Shown here piece after piece: positions 49,509 through 60,481 of a stretch of 64,000 bases of DNA; the stretch's first letter is position 1; each line of letters starts with the position of its first letter. The position numbers were made by a program, and so were the translations under genes. Below the pieces are notes generated by a model. The model saw only the letters and a program-made list of their open reading frames with translations. It made no database searches and was not told the DNA's origin. Origin of the DNA: Micromussa lordhowensis (lineage: Eukaryota; Cnidaria; Anthozoa; Scleractinia; Lobophylliidae); NCBI GenBank assembly GCA_964020085.1, contig OZ026597.1, positions 4,145,394 to 4,209,393 on the forward strand, in the 5' to 3' direction.

Positions 49509-51541
49509 AGGAAAATATTTGGCTCGATGTCAGCACTTACGGACCGTGCGCAGCGAGATCCGCTCGTCCTGACCGAGAGCCAAATATTTTTTCCGTCCGG
49601 CCCGACCTCACTCAGTCAATAAGCATTTTATCATATGACCACTTTTTTTTCATTTTCATTCTCTGGCGGAACCCTGAAAATAATAGTTTACTAAGACAGA
49701 AAAACACCATAGAGATAAAAATAAATCATGAAGGAACAAGGATGATTAAAGATGGAGAGGATTGAGACGGATTACAAACGACGATCTTGGAAAAAATAGA
49801 GTAACCATTTCAAGATACGCAAAAAGTGACGTAGCCCCTTTAATTGGTTTGTAAAGGACTGAAGTTAACAGTATCTATGTTCCAATCTTAAGGATCGCAT
49901 TAGACAGCTGGGTCATCTGTTTCGGTGCATAATCGGCTGGTTTGTATAGCACGAGATGAGTTAACGTATTTTATCCACTACTTCTTGTAAACGAGTTGTC
50001 AGACTCTTCGTTTTTGATACAGCTACTCACCGTGTAAGCTTCTTCTTCTTCAATCACTTCAAAGTTAAGTTCTCCATAGTAGATCGTTAACTTCAGGAAA
50101 TGGTCACTTAAACAGGACAGACATACAATAGTCAGAAAAATAACTTATATGAACTAATAAAAATGGAATCAAACAAGAATGAAAAAGCAAGGAAGGATAG
50201 AAATCTGTATCTTTTTACTCTTTTCAATGACAGCAAGTAAAAATCTAGAAAAGTACGGGAGGAGGTGACACATAAGAGCCATACTCATGTAATTTTTATA
50301 ACAAGGTCTCTGATTCCGAACTGTTTTAGGCGGCTCACCAGTCGCTTTATTGGCTGTTTCATTTTTTTGCATAAAGGGATAAGGAGTGATTGTATAACCT
50401 CCTGAAGCTGATACCACTTCTAATAGAATCCTTAAGATCACGAAAGGTCAGTCTTCAAACAATTCCTGGTGACCAAACCATTTTATAACATAGCGCGCGC
50501 TAGCCTTAGTCTGGAACAAAATCTCTATTTAGCTGCAAAATTTCGGTCGAGTTTAGTGCAAGTTCCTTTTGTTTAAGTTTCGGCAATGTGAAGATTATTT
50601 TGAACAATCCAAACCCTTTTTCGAGCCTTTGACTTTTGCCAAGCTTATAAGATGTTAAATAAAACTTCAGTATTTTGACTTTGTTTTGTCTTCATTTTCA
50701 TGGAGTACGAATTCGAAGAAGCGTTTTTTTTCATTTAGAATGTTAGAAACCAAGTTAAACGTTTTAGTTCAACTGTTGCTCAACTGATTGTGGTGTGTTA
50801 GGATCCTAATAACCTTTGTTTCCTTCACCGTACATTGTGAGAACTTTGTAGTCAATCACAAATCAAACATGTTTTAGCGCCCAGGTTGTTGTCGCCATGT
50901 TATAAAAGAATTGGCTCATGCTTGTAGCTTTGCGTATATCAAGTTATGGATGCACTTGGGAAATTTGGAGAGCACTTGCGAAGCTAGAGTTGCTCTTACT
51001 CTTACGCTTCTTTCGTGCTCTCCAAACTTCCCGCGTGCATCCATAACTCGATATACGCACGCTGAGCATGAACCAATTCTTTAGTCGAAGTCTTGTTGGG
51101 AAAGGAAAAGGGGACTTATCTAAGGCAGAAATAAATAATCTCACCTTATTTCTTTAGAGTGATTGCCATGAACTTCAGCCTCTATCTCGGCTTCAAGGGT
51201 GCTCTAAAAAAAACAACCAAACAAATCATAATAAAAAATAATAACTAATAGTAATAATTAACAACTATTCACCGAAGTGGAAGTGGCTAGCGGTGGTAAA
51301 TATCCACCGCTAGCCACCGACACTGAGGTGAATAGTTGTTTTAGTTTATACTAAAACAGTGAGATAATAAACTCCAAAAACAAATTAATTTGGATGATTT
51401 CTTCACTTTTCACGGATGCAAACCGGATGCCATTTTCTCTCGAGTTGCTCGGAGGTAAATAGCACAGGATTTCCGGAGTTTGACGAGCCAATCAGCGCGC
51501 GCCATCAACGCTATCCACTGTTTTAGTATATACTAATCGTA

Positions 51542-51585
<44 letters not shown>

Positions 51586-54500
51586 TAATATTAATGTTGA
51601 CATATTCCATACCTTGTATTGACTGGATGGCCATTTTGCCAGGGATGCTGTTGCCTTAAACACTTCTTCCCTTCAAAAACACAAAAACACAGCCATTGAA
51701 TATGAATTTCATGAGCTCTGCAAACATGAGCTGTTTCCCTTACTACATCAAATGTTGGTGCAACATTTTGTTGTGTTGCCATGACAAATGGCCAGCACCC
51801 ATTTATTCATGTGGTGCGCCGAGAAACAATTTTGCATTTAAGAATAAATGTTCTGCTGAAGAACGCTCCATTTGGCCGAACAACAGCATTAAATAGAACG
51901 TTACATTTTGTTACCTGCAACTTTCTTTACAATCTTTATTGCAGCCTCCGTTGTCAAATAGCTCAAAAACATTGTTTACACAGTTAACTGTAGAAAGAAA
52001 GGATAAAAAAAAAGAAATATGGTCCGTGGAATCATTTTGCATTTTATCAGTCTTCTTAGGAAGGCATCATCATGAGCGACTGTCACCGCTGAACAAGTGA
52101 AAGCTATTACAAAGGAGGCCACTGCCTTGGAATGTTAAATGGCTACTTTAAAAGCAATTGCACAACCACAAAATGCAAGAGAAGCTTCAAAGTTTCAAAA
52201 CTTGAAGTTTTTCTACCTATTTTATATTGTATCTACCACAATGCTTATAAGCTAGTTGAGGAACGAATTGAGTAAAACTGATTGCACTCATGAGCGAAGT
52301 ATTTGAGAGAGTGAATGAGCCAGTGATTTGAATTACGAGTATTCTTTGTATTGTACCACACGAGGTCCAATCACGAATCAATCATATCAATAGGATATGT
52401 TGACATTAAAAAGGCTTTAAAAACGCCTTTCAGCGAGAGAGTCAATATCTGACATCAACCTGTACGTCCAAGTGACAAAGGCCATTTCCGAGTTACCTGG
52501 TGCCTCTGTTTCAAAACGTGTCCTCGTGCCGAAAACCTTTCACATTACCCTAGGTGGAACAGAGTTTTAAATGAATGGTTTCACTCGTCTCGTTTTGACA
52601 CAGAGGCAAACGAGAACTTGGAAATAGCGTAAACACGAGGCCTGGTACTACGCAGAGAAATAATGGGAAATCGATATTTAATTTAAGGTGGCTTGGTAGT
52701 GTTTCCAACCCATCTTGATCCTAACAATTTCCTTTTTTATATCACTTCAAATTTCACGCCTATTCATGTTTACCCCCGTCGATTTAGTTAAGATGCCAGT
52801 AAAATTCACACCCGATTTCTATGAGGTGATAGTTGATTCGGCCTTCGATGCAGTCAAAACAAATATCACCTGACATAAATTTCGAGCTCGATTATATACA
52901 ACAGTCTCTATTTGGCGCGAAAATATGTTCAGATATTTGTCCTTTTACGTTATCTGTTCCTAGAGTTAAGCTAGCAGTTTTCCTCGAGCAAGCTTGTGAT
53001 TTTCGAGGAACAGATGATGTCCAATAACAAATATCCGAACATATCGTTAAAGCCAAATGGGGATTATTGTGTTTATATATTATCCTTCCCATATGTTTTG
53101 GCAACAGGCGGGATTTGAAAATTTTCCTCAGTTTTAGCTGACGCATATTCAGTCACGTGACACGTTTAGAACCAATCGCGTCCGAGCGAAAATATTTGAT
53201 GGATAATAATGAAGATATGATAATTACTAAATCAAAGTACGGTATACCATGAAATTCATTTCCCATCACCAATACAGCTAAAACACGCTTACCTAGAGAA
53301 CTGTTAACCGCAGTTCTACACAACGGCTTGTCATCGTACCTCAACGATTGAATAACACAGCCACAGCTGGAGTTCATCATTGAGGCCAAGCAAGACATCT
53401 TACAAGCCTGAATGTAACAAATGAAGTTTCCTTTAACAAGTTTTATTAAATGAAAATCACGAAAGCAGTGTAAATCGGGGCAAAATGCGTTTTTCCCTCG
53501 TCTTGGCTTAAGAAGATTGACTTTAAAATCATGGAGACGAATTTAAATTAAAATAGAGTTTATCATATCGATATACCCATTACTTATGTCGCGAAGCTCC
53601 TAACCAACTTAGAAATTGCAACTTTTTTGTTTTATTTTTAAAAACGTTGATTTAATCGAAGGACCACTTCAAATTTAGAAAAGACTCTGTTAAATTAAAA
53701 TTGAACTACCGAAAGACAATCTTTCTAAGAAGAAAAATGACGGCAGCGGTAGCCATGAAGCCATGGTATCAGAACAAAATATTATCAAGGTAAGTACCTT
53801 GATAATCTCTTGTCCAGAATTATTTAATAATTATTCGCCGAAAGCGAAGTGAACATGATACACTTAATGTATGGTCGCGTTAAGTGCTTTGTTATCAGAT
53901 ATTTAGACTCTTCCTTAAACAATCATATTGCAAAAACAATCAAACAAAGACGGCACGCGGGCAACAACTGCGCAATTGCGTCCCGGTCGGGATACATTTG
54001 TATTTGATCGGGGCACGTGGCCAAGAATCAACCAATCACAGTGCTCGTTTACTGGGATGAAGGTCTAGGTATATAAAAATGGTGAATATTCACCGAGACG
54101 AAGTCGATCAATTTACTCATCGAGTTCGGCAGTAAAACAAACGAGCGAATACTACGACAAACAACGTCATCCGATACCTCTGTTTTATCGTTATTGACTT
54201 CACTCACAGTTGTAATCATCGCTTTAGTCAGTTTAGTTTAGAGTAGCTTTAGTTTGAAGAAAAATATATTTTGGTCAATCGATCTGACCTGCTGGTGACC
54301 GACGCAACCACTGCGTTTACGACTTAAAAAATCCCTGAATACGAGTTCCTGAAAACATCTTTGGTCCAAGGGCGACAGCAGTGATTTTGAAAATTCCCTA
54401 TCCTTTCAAATATCCTGAACTTGAACTTCATTCCTGAGCAACTGTACTGTCCGCCGTGTTTACTTGCCGAGATGGCAAAGATGGTGAGCTTAATGACCAA

Positions 54501-57500
54501 GTTCTGGCGGGGTGAATATAGCGTCGTATTTTCGACCAATCAGATTATCCAATTCTTATATCGACCTCTGGAAATTATACTAATGAATCAAATTCTTCTC
54601 TACATAAGGAATATATAACCGATCTAACTCGAAAACATTGTTGGTATATGGTGCGGTATTGGAAAACGTCTTAAAGTAGGGCAGTTTACCAAAAGACGAC
54701 AACGAAATATTATAGACTTACCATGGTAGTGTAGGTCACATTGTATCGTCCAAACATGCTTTCATGGAAAAGATCAGTTCTGGCTTCGCAGCTGCTGTTT
54801 CCAAATGGATCAAGTCTTCCAATAACAACCTACTCCAGCAACCGCAGAACAAGAATATCAGGGTATTATTTCAAAAATTAATTGACTATTTTCAGGTTTG
54901 GAATATTCTTTTTGTAACATGTAATGCTTATTTCAAAAATGCTTAAGACGAGATCCGATAGGAAATAGAGCAATTTCAATTTTAAGTGGACAAAAAACTG
55001 TTCCAGGATAATGTTAGGCATTTTTCAGACCTCTTTGCATTTTCTTTAAGCTAAAGATATAAACGTTTGCCTGAAATAACACCGAAAACAATTTTCCTTG
55101 GGAACTCGAGAAAATGAATTCCAAAGTTCAAAGAAATTGTACGAACACATTTCATCATCAGTTTCATTTCACCAGTACTTTCAAGTATTTCACATCAACT
55201 TCAAAATTCGTTTTCGACATTCAATGTTGTTAAAATGATTCATTTTGAGAATATATTTAAAACAGTCGCAAAGAAGTTTGCAGTACCATTTAAATAATCT
55301 TGGTACAAAGGTTCTGGTATTATTAGTCTCTAGTCGATTGTAGAGCAAAATGAACTGCTAATTTGCATTTTGCAAGCACTCCAGCCCGTAGTTAACAGAG
55401 GGAAATGGTAAGAAAGGCCAGTAAACATCAAAGAAACAAACAAACAAACAAAAAAAGACCGTTAAACATCAAAGAAGCAAAAAAAAAAAATATTTATGTT
55501 GGAAGGCACGTGGCCCTACACATCTTTTGTCTTATGCTCATTGATTATGTATGAATTACATAATCACAATGCTTCTTATGGTTAGTTGTATGAGCAGACG
55601 TAACCACCTTATGTATTTTGCCAGGTTTTGTGCAGGGTCAACCCCCAAACTAGCAAACAACAAAGAACTTTGCCGAGATTGGTTAATATGAAACTAAGTT
55701 ACTGTCAGTTGCTCCATTTTTTTTCATAACCTGCACCTCTTCTTTGCACAAATATTTTGAAAAGAAATGAGACTCCATATGTCTAATGCTGGCCTGTCTC
55801 TGACTCAACTGAAACAATGTGTTTAGTTTGAATGAAAATGAAATAGTGAAGTATTGTACACCGGAAGTGTTACCTTACGAAGCTGCATGGCTGTGGAAAA
55901 ACCAGGAGAGACGCTGATTCCTTGTTCATAGGGGAACGGCATCTCTTTTTGGACTCCAACGAAAACCCGAATACCAGCTTCTTGGGAAAGATGACTCACA
56001 TACTCGTGCTGTTCAATATTGATTTCTAAGGTCAGACCTGGAAAAATAAATTAAATAAATAAACTATGTGTATTGAAGGAGGAGCTTTTTAATGACAGAA
56101 TCCATAAACTGATCTTCAGAATAACTCTTTGTCTCTCGGTGCATGGAGACGGTACGAAAAAAGTTGTGGTAGTAGAGTGTTACAGAACCCTATCAAACCT
56201 TATCTTGTATGAGATTACAAGATGGATGTTTCTGCCTTCTGGAAGGAAGTTACTCTTTTCCAAATATAAATTTAATTTATTTGAAAGCGGAGGCAGACTT
56301 CCAAGTTAAGGTATAAGGGAGGGGGTCTGACTCCTGTAGGAGACTAATGTAGACAACACTGTACTGTCCCCTTCGCCTATTATTACAAAATATAATTTAC
56401 ATTCAGAAGTTCGTACTGTCGGCCACGAAAAACTGGAAAAAAAATTCCTTACGATTACTTTAAAACTTATGTTCAAGACCCATCTTTTTAGGCAAATTCC
56501 ATCAAGGGTAGTTTGAACTTTAAAGAAAATCCTGAAGTATATCTTTCAATTTAAGACAAGAGCGTCCAAAAAGAAAACAAAAATGTTACCGAAACCAGGC
56601 TGAGAAGTGGTCATGACATGGACTTGAGTTCCAGATGCATCCATTCCTTTGTTGAAAGTGTAGCAATTACCATAACGTCTATGCCAAAAGCGGGTCCAGT
56701 ACTTTCGCATGTCACCTTCCCTGCAATAATAGATCATGTGACAAAATGCTAAACCACGTAGGCTTTGAGCAACAGTTTCATTTAGCGTCCTTTTTCGAAT
56801 GCCAATGTTGCCTTAATATTATGAAATTTGAGATGATTAGAGTACTCAATTAGAAATTTATGTTATTTATTTTACTTACAGACATTCCAAGCCGTGATAG
56901 CGACAGCTTAATATCATGTCGTCTATTTGATGCCCATAACTCTCGAGGTTTTTTTCTGGGATTTCAGCAAGGACTTCAAGAACATTTTGAATCAATTTCT
57001 CTTTCTCTGGAAGGTCCTCAAAACTTGGCACAGCCTGATTTCCACTTTGAGTTGTTTGTGGTTTGGAGGATACTGTTTTATTAGATCCTATTATCGTGGG
57101 ATTACATAAAAATCGCATATTAGCAAACACTAAATGTCACGAAACACTAAATGTCACGAAATCGGGGTACCGCATTTGGTTTGAACAATTTCTTGCTATC
57201 TTTAAGGGGTTACGTCATTGTCTGCGCCTACACTAAATTTTTCAAGTTCGTCGTTTGTAATCCGTGTTAATCTTCTCCATCCTTAACCATCCTTGTTCGT
57301 TTATAGTTTATTATCATCTCTTTAGTGTTTTTCTATATTAGTAAACTATTATTTTCATTTTTGTTTCAATTTAAAGGCAATTTTGTACCTGGCCAAAATA
57401 ACTCAAACTATCGCGATTAGCAAATTCAGAAAAAGTGCATTTAACTATTGGACTAGTAGCACATGTGACATAGAAAAAGAAGGCGAAAACTCTAATAGTT

Positions 57501-58671
57501 CCACAAGCAACTCTATAAAGGTGTACAGTTTAATACAGTCCAAAACGCAAACAGTGTTATTTTTTAACTAGCAATCAAGAATAATTTTTTTTAAGAGCGA
57601 CGAGTAGTGCGCGCTCGTGTTTATAGACAGAGAAGCAATCACATTTGTGAAAATATAACTGATAACATATACACTTACGTCCACCTAGTATTCCAGGAAA
57701 CTGAGTTAAGATGCTGCTTGGAATCTTCGATCGGCGAATAATATTTAGATTACAGATAGTGATTTGAGGAAAAGCAATTTTCTGCAAAGACGTAGAAAAT
57801 ATCTGACATAAACAAGCAATAAATTATGTGAATCCCCTGGACTATTCATTGATCGATATATTTGTCTTTCTTTTGTGTTTTTTCTCCCTCGCTTCCTCCC
57901 TTAATTTCTTTCGTCGTTGCTTAATACCTGTGACCTACCTGCCTGCCTGCCTCCCTTCCTTCCTTCCTTCCTTCCTTCCTTCCTTCCTTCCTTCCTTCCT
58001 TCCTTCCTTCCTTCCTTCCTTCCTTCCTTCCTTCCTTCCTTCCTTCCTTCCTTCCTTCCTTCCTTCCTTCCTTCCTTCCTTCCTTCCTCCCTCCCTCCCT
58101 TCCTTCCTTCCTTCTACCCTTGCACCCTTGCACCCTTGCACCCTTGCACCCTTGCACCCTTGCACCCTTGCACCCTTGCACCCTTGCACCCTTGCACCCT
58201 TGCACCCTTGCACCCTTGCACCCTTGCACCCTTGCACCCTTGCACCCTTGCACCCTGGCACCCTGGCACCCTGGCACCCTGGCACCCTGGCACCCTGGCA
58301 CCCTGGCACCCTTCCACCCGGGAACTCTCGTAGCAACAAAACATATTTATATATTTCCCAATTTTGTTACACTGTACCTCATTATGGCCAATGCTGGTCC
58401 TAGTTTTCAGAGGCTTGGACAAGTATTGCCGCGTGATAACGTAAAGCTGTTGTGAAAATATGCCAAATGCCACAGCACAGACTAAAAACCAGAACCATGT
58501 TTGGGGTCGCGATTCGGAGTCAGCTACTCGTCCATATCCATGCGCAGTTGTAAAACCAAAGCATCTCAGAACTTTGTTTTTTATTTGGAACAATAGACCT
58601 TCTTTAGGTGGTTTCGACTGAGAAAATGTTGGCATTTCTGATTCTAGATGATATGCGGTGACGCCTTTCAT
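49264..58671 (-). CDS. DEG/ENaC-family sodium channel subunit B, 12 exons, intact
   Basis: Complete two-transmembrane channel subunit, paralogue of gene A and convergent with it. Exons in coding order: 58378-58671, 57679-57781, 56880-57072, 56590-56720, 55874-56037, 54722-54829, 53293-53407, 51915-51987, 51613-51670, 51145-51203, 50031-50106, 49264-49449. They sum to 1560 nt and all GT-AG phases agree, giving 519 residues. ATG at 58671; the gating His-Gly is at 44-45 (TTAHGYG), TM1 at about 59-79, then FPQITICN and RRS just after TM1. The extracellular domain shows FWHRRYGNCYTFN, a long MPFPYEQG palm segment, a CxxSC pair and KWPS. TM2 begins SDIGG at 464-468, and GVS at 475-477 is the selectivity filter. 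The cytoplasmic tail is about 25 residues and Lys-rich. Ligand (peptide, proton or none) cannot be told. Exons of 164, 58 and 76 nt match gene A exactly in length. Confidence 0.93.
49457..49636. mobile_element. Hairpin MITE next to the last acceptor of channel gene B
   Basis: Arms atgataaaacataaaatatt, cttattgactgag and ccggacaggaaaatatttgg on the left are inverted on the right through aatattttttccgtccgg, ctcagtcaataag and attttatcat. Its left edge is about eight bases from exon 12, so the minus-strand polypyrimidine region before the acceptor comes from the element. Confidence 0.85.
49670..49845 (+). repeat. Dispersed repeat shared by channel-gene introns, copy 2
   Basis: gaaaataatagtttactaag, gaacaaggatgattaaagat, gagacggattacaaacgacg and agtgacgtagcccctt match copies 1 and 3. 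It lies in intron 11 of gene B, opposite to the gene. Confidence 0.75.
50902..51083. mobile_element. Hairpin MITE in intron 10 of channel gene B
   Basis: Arms taaaagaattggctcatgc, tttgcgtatatcaagttatg and gtgcatccataactcgatat, gcatgaaccaattctttag are inverted around a short centre. About 60 bases from exon 10. Confidence 0.85.
51259..51537. mobile_element. Composite element: hairpin joined to inverted-repeat body
   Basis: 51259-51340 is a hairpin (taacaactattcaccgaag ... gaggtgaatagttgtt) with core gctagcggtggtaaatatcc. It is joined to a body with inverted ends, tttagtttatactaaaacag at 51340 and ctgttttagtatatactaa at about 51518. Followed by an AAT microsatellite. Confidence 0.75.
51545..51590. 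repeat. (AAT)n microsatellite
   Basis: About thirteen AAT triplets beside the composite element, 23 bases from exon 9 of channel gene B. Confidence 0.95.
52483..52632. mobile_element. Inverted-repeat MITE
   Basis: atttccgagttacctggtgc then ctctgtttcaaaacg on the left; cgttttgacacagaggcaaa then gagaacttggaaat on the right. In intron 7 of gene B. Confidence 0.75.
52910..53058. mobile_element. Hairpin MITE
   Basis: atttggcgcgaaaatatgtt, cagatatttg and ttatctgttcctagag are inverted to ttttcgaggaacagatgatg, caaatatccgaacatat and aaagccaaat. In intron 7 of channel gene B. Confidence 0.85.
53815..54110. repeat. Fragment of a TTATTCGCCGAA-type element
   Basis: ttaataattattcgccgaaa and a later gtgaatattcaccgagacga are weak inverted counterparts of the hairpin ends at 30550 and 51259. 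The ends are diverged, so the extent is approximate. Confidence 0.4.
57205..57360 (-). repeat. Dispersed repeat shared by channel-gene introns, copy 3
   Basis: Reverse complement matches copies 1 and 2: gaaaataatagtttacta, gaacaaggatggttaaggat, cacggattacaaacgacgaa. It lies in intron 2 of gene B, in the orientation of the gene. Confidence 0.75.
57954..58312. repeat. Compound satellite: (TTCC)n then (CCCTTGCA)n then (CCCTGGCA)n
   Basis: (TTCC)n fills 57954-58113 with a few CCTC variants. An 8-mer CCCTTGCA repeats about 17 times from 58117, and switches sharply at about 58253 to CCCTGGCA for about seven units. It sits in intron 1 of channel gene B, 65 bases downstream of its donor. The long open frames across it on both strands are repeat artefacts. 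Confidence 0.95.
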
Positions 58672-59826
58672 CTAAATCACATCTAAAGTGAAGATAGATG
58701 TAGGGTTAAAAGTTGCACTCAGCAGAAACCAAGGAGTCGATGGAAAATACAACAAAACTCGCATTCATACACATCTACATGAAACAAACACATTAATGAT
58801 GTAAAAATCGAAAAATTGCTGATTCTATCAGTGGTATTGAAACGATGGCAAGTCTGAAAGCGCGTGAGAGATTTCAGGCGAACCTTCCGTCATGCGAAGG
58901 AAAGTATTGCCGAACAGATTTAGAAACTGTAGTACTGAACTCTTCTAGTTTGAAAGATGAAGTTTGAGGGGGTCAAACACCAAAGATTGTGCTGGCTGTG
59001 TTCGAGCTGGTCTAGTTACACAATAAATCGCTTACCGATAAGCGACGCTATTAGAATCAAACCTCATGTTGTATGTAACGCGCTGTCTGATTCGTTTGTC
59101 CAGGGATTTGCGTTGCTAGTCGCACGGTGTTGCGGTATCATTGGATTATCGAATCTAAGACTGGTTAGCGAAACGCAACTTTTAAACAACTCCATAAGTC
59201 TTTCGCTTGCAGCTAGAGATGCTTATTGGCGCCGACCACAGCGGTTGCGGGACCGATTCTCTGGGAATATTAGAACACTTTTCTTCAAAACAAATTTACT
59301 ACTTAGAACAAAAGTGCAAAATTAATGTTTCGTGAATTAAGTTAAATGTTACTTAGCCTCTTTCTTTGAGGTGAAAACGATTTTTCACCGCTGCAAAATA
59401 ATATCAGTTCTAGGACTTTAAACTGCCATCAAGTTCCACGCAGGGAAAAGTTCTCTTATCAACGTCACGTAGAGCCCGTATTTCTAAGATATTCGTCGTT
59501 AACGCTCGCGTGGTGACACGGTAGGAGGACAATTGCCTGGATTTTAAAACTAGAATTACGATCCTCATAAACGGGTCGTGAAGTACTCAACTCACATGGA
59601 GAAAAAAAAAGCCTTTTTGAGGAAAGCCCAAACTTTTATCACGATAATTTTTTTTTCATTTATCTTATATAGAACATCGTTACTGCGCAACGAGATTACT
59701 ACGCTTCAAGTTGCGCGCAATCCACTTGTCATGCGTTATTGGTTAACCAAATCCTGAGACAAATAAGGGAACCGTTCATCGGACAAACGGTGAATACACT
59801 GGTAACGTCAAGGACACGATTATTAA
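58672..59826. other. Upstream region of channel gene B
   Basis: Presumed promoter and 5' UTR of gene B (transcribed leftward). The open frame 58957-59325 has no recognisable domain. No core promoter element could be assigned. Confidence 0.45.
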
Positions 59827-60481
59827 GGCCCGTTCCAAACGCCGCTCCACTCATGTGCCGAACCTAACTTGATTAAGTTCGACTTTAGAGCGACTTTGGA
59901 GCGACGGCTGGTTCAGACAGCGTACTTGTGTCGAACTTAATTCGGGAAGCCGATGATAAAAATTTTCGGCAAGGAAATATGCCCTCTGAATTCAAGGACT
60001 CTGTCCAAATAGGAAAGCTGTGACTAACATTTCGCTGTTATAGCAATATTTAAGGTAGCAAATTCAAGGTTCAGTGTTTGTATTAAGACAGGTTTTCTCC
60101 CGGTTAATTCGGCTTGTTAAAGGAAAATCTCATAAGCTGGGATATTATCACGAAGAAAAAGCAAAAAATGAATTTGCGCTAAAGAAACTCGCTTATACAG
60201 ACCCGTTTCTCACAAATCGATTTATTGTCTCTATTTTTACTTAGCGACGACTTCGAGCTTCATGCATGACTGGTCACGCCACTCAATTTTGAGCCAATCA
60301 CGAGTCCCGTTATATGAAAAATACATTACAGTAATCTATGCATTAGGTTCGGCACCGAATTTAATGTCGTTTGCCGCTCCAAATCTAACCTGCCGAACCA
60401 AACTGATTCAAACGCCGCTCTTCTGCCGTACTTAACTCATCAGTTAGGTTCGGCGCATGGGAGCGGCGTTTGGAACGGGCC
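59827..60481. mobile_element. PIF/Harbinger-type non-autonomous TIR element with TAA duplication
   Basis: Left end ggcccgttccaaacgccgct and right end agcggcgtttggaacgggcc are exact inverted copies over 20 bases, flanked on both sides by TAA (59824-59826, 60482-60484). Sub-terminal phrases ccgaacctaactt and cagttaggttcggc are also inverted. Interior of about 600 bp without a transposase frame. Confidence 0.85.

Noticed and set aside
55920..56540. Possible LINE C-terminus around 56073-56520
   Set aside because: A faint KLMFKTHLFRQ phrase is seen on the plus strand but there is no supporting upstream homology, and the area overlaps channel gene B exon 5 and introns.
57828..58403. Long open frames rich in PSFL or HPCTLAP repeats on the plus strand, and mirror frames on the minus strand
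   Set aside because: They translate the TTCC and CCCTTGCA satellites, which are open in several frames at once; no gene evidence.
58957..59325. 122-codon plus-strand frame upstream of channel gene B
   Set aside because: No domain recognised; overlaps the presumed promoter region of gene B.
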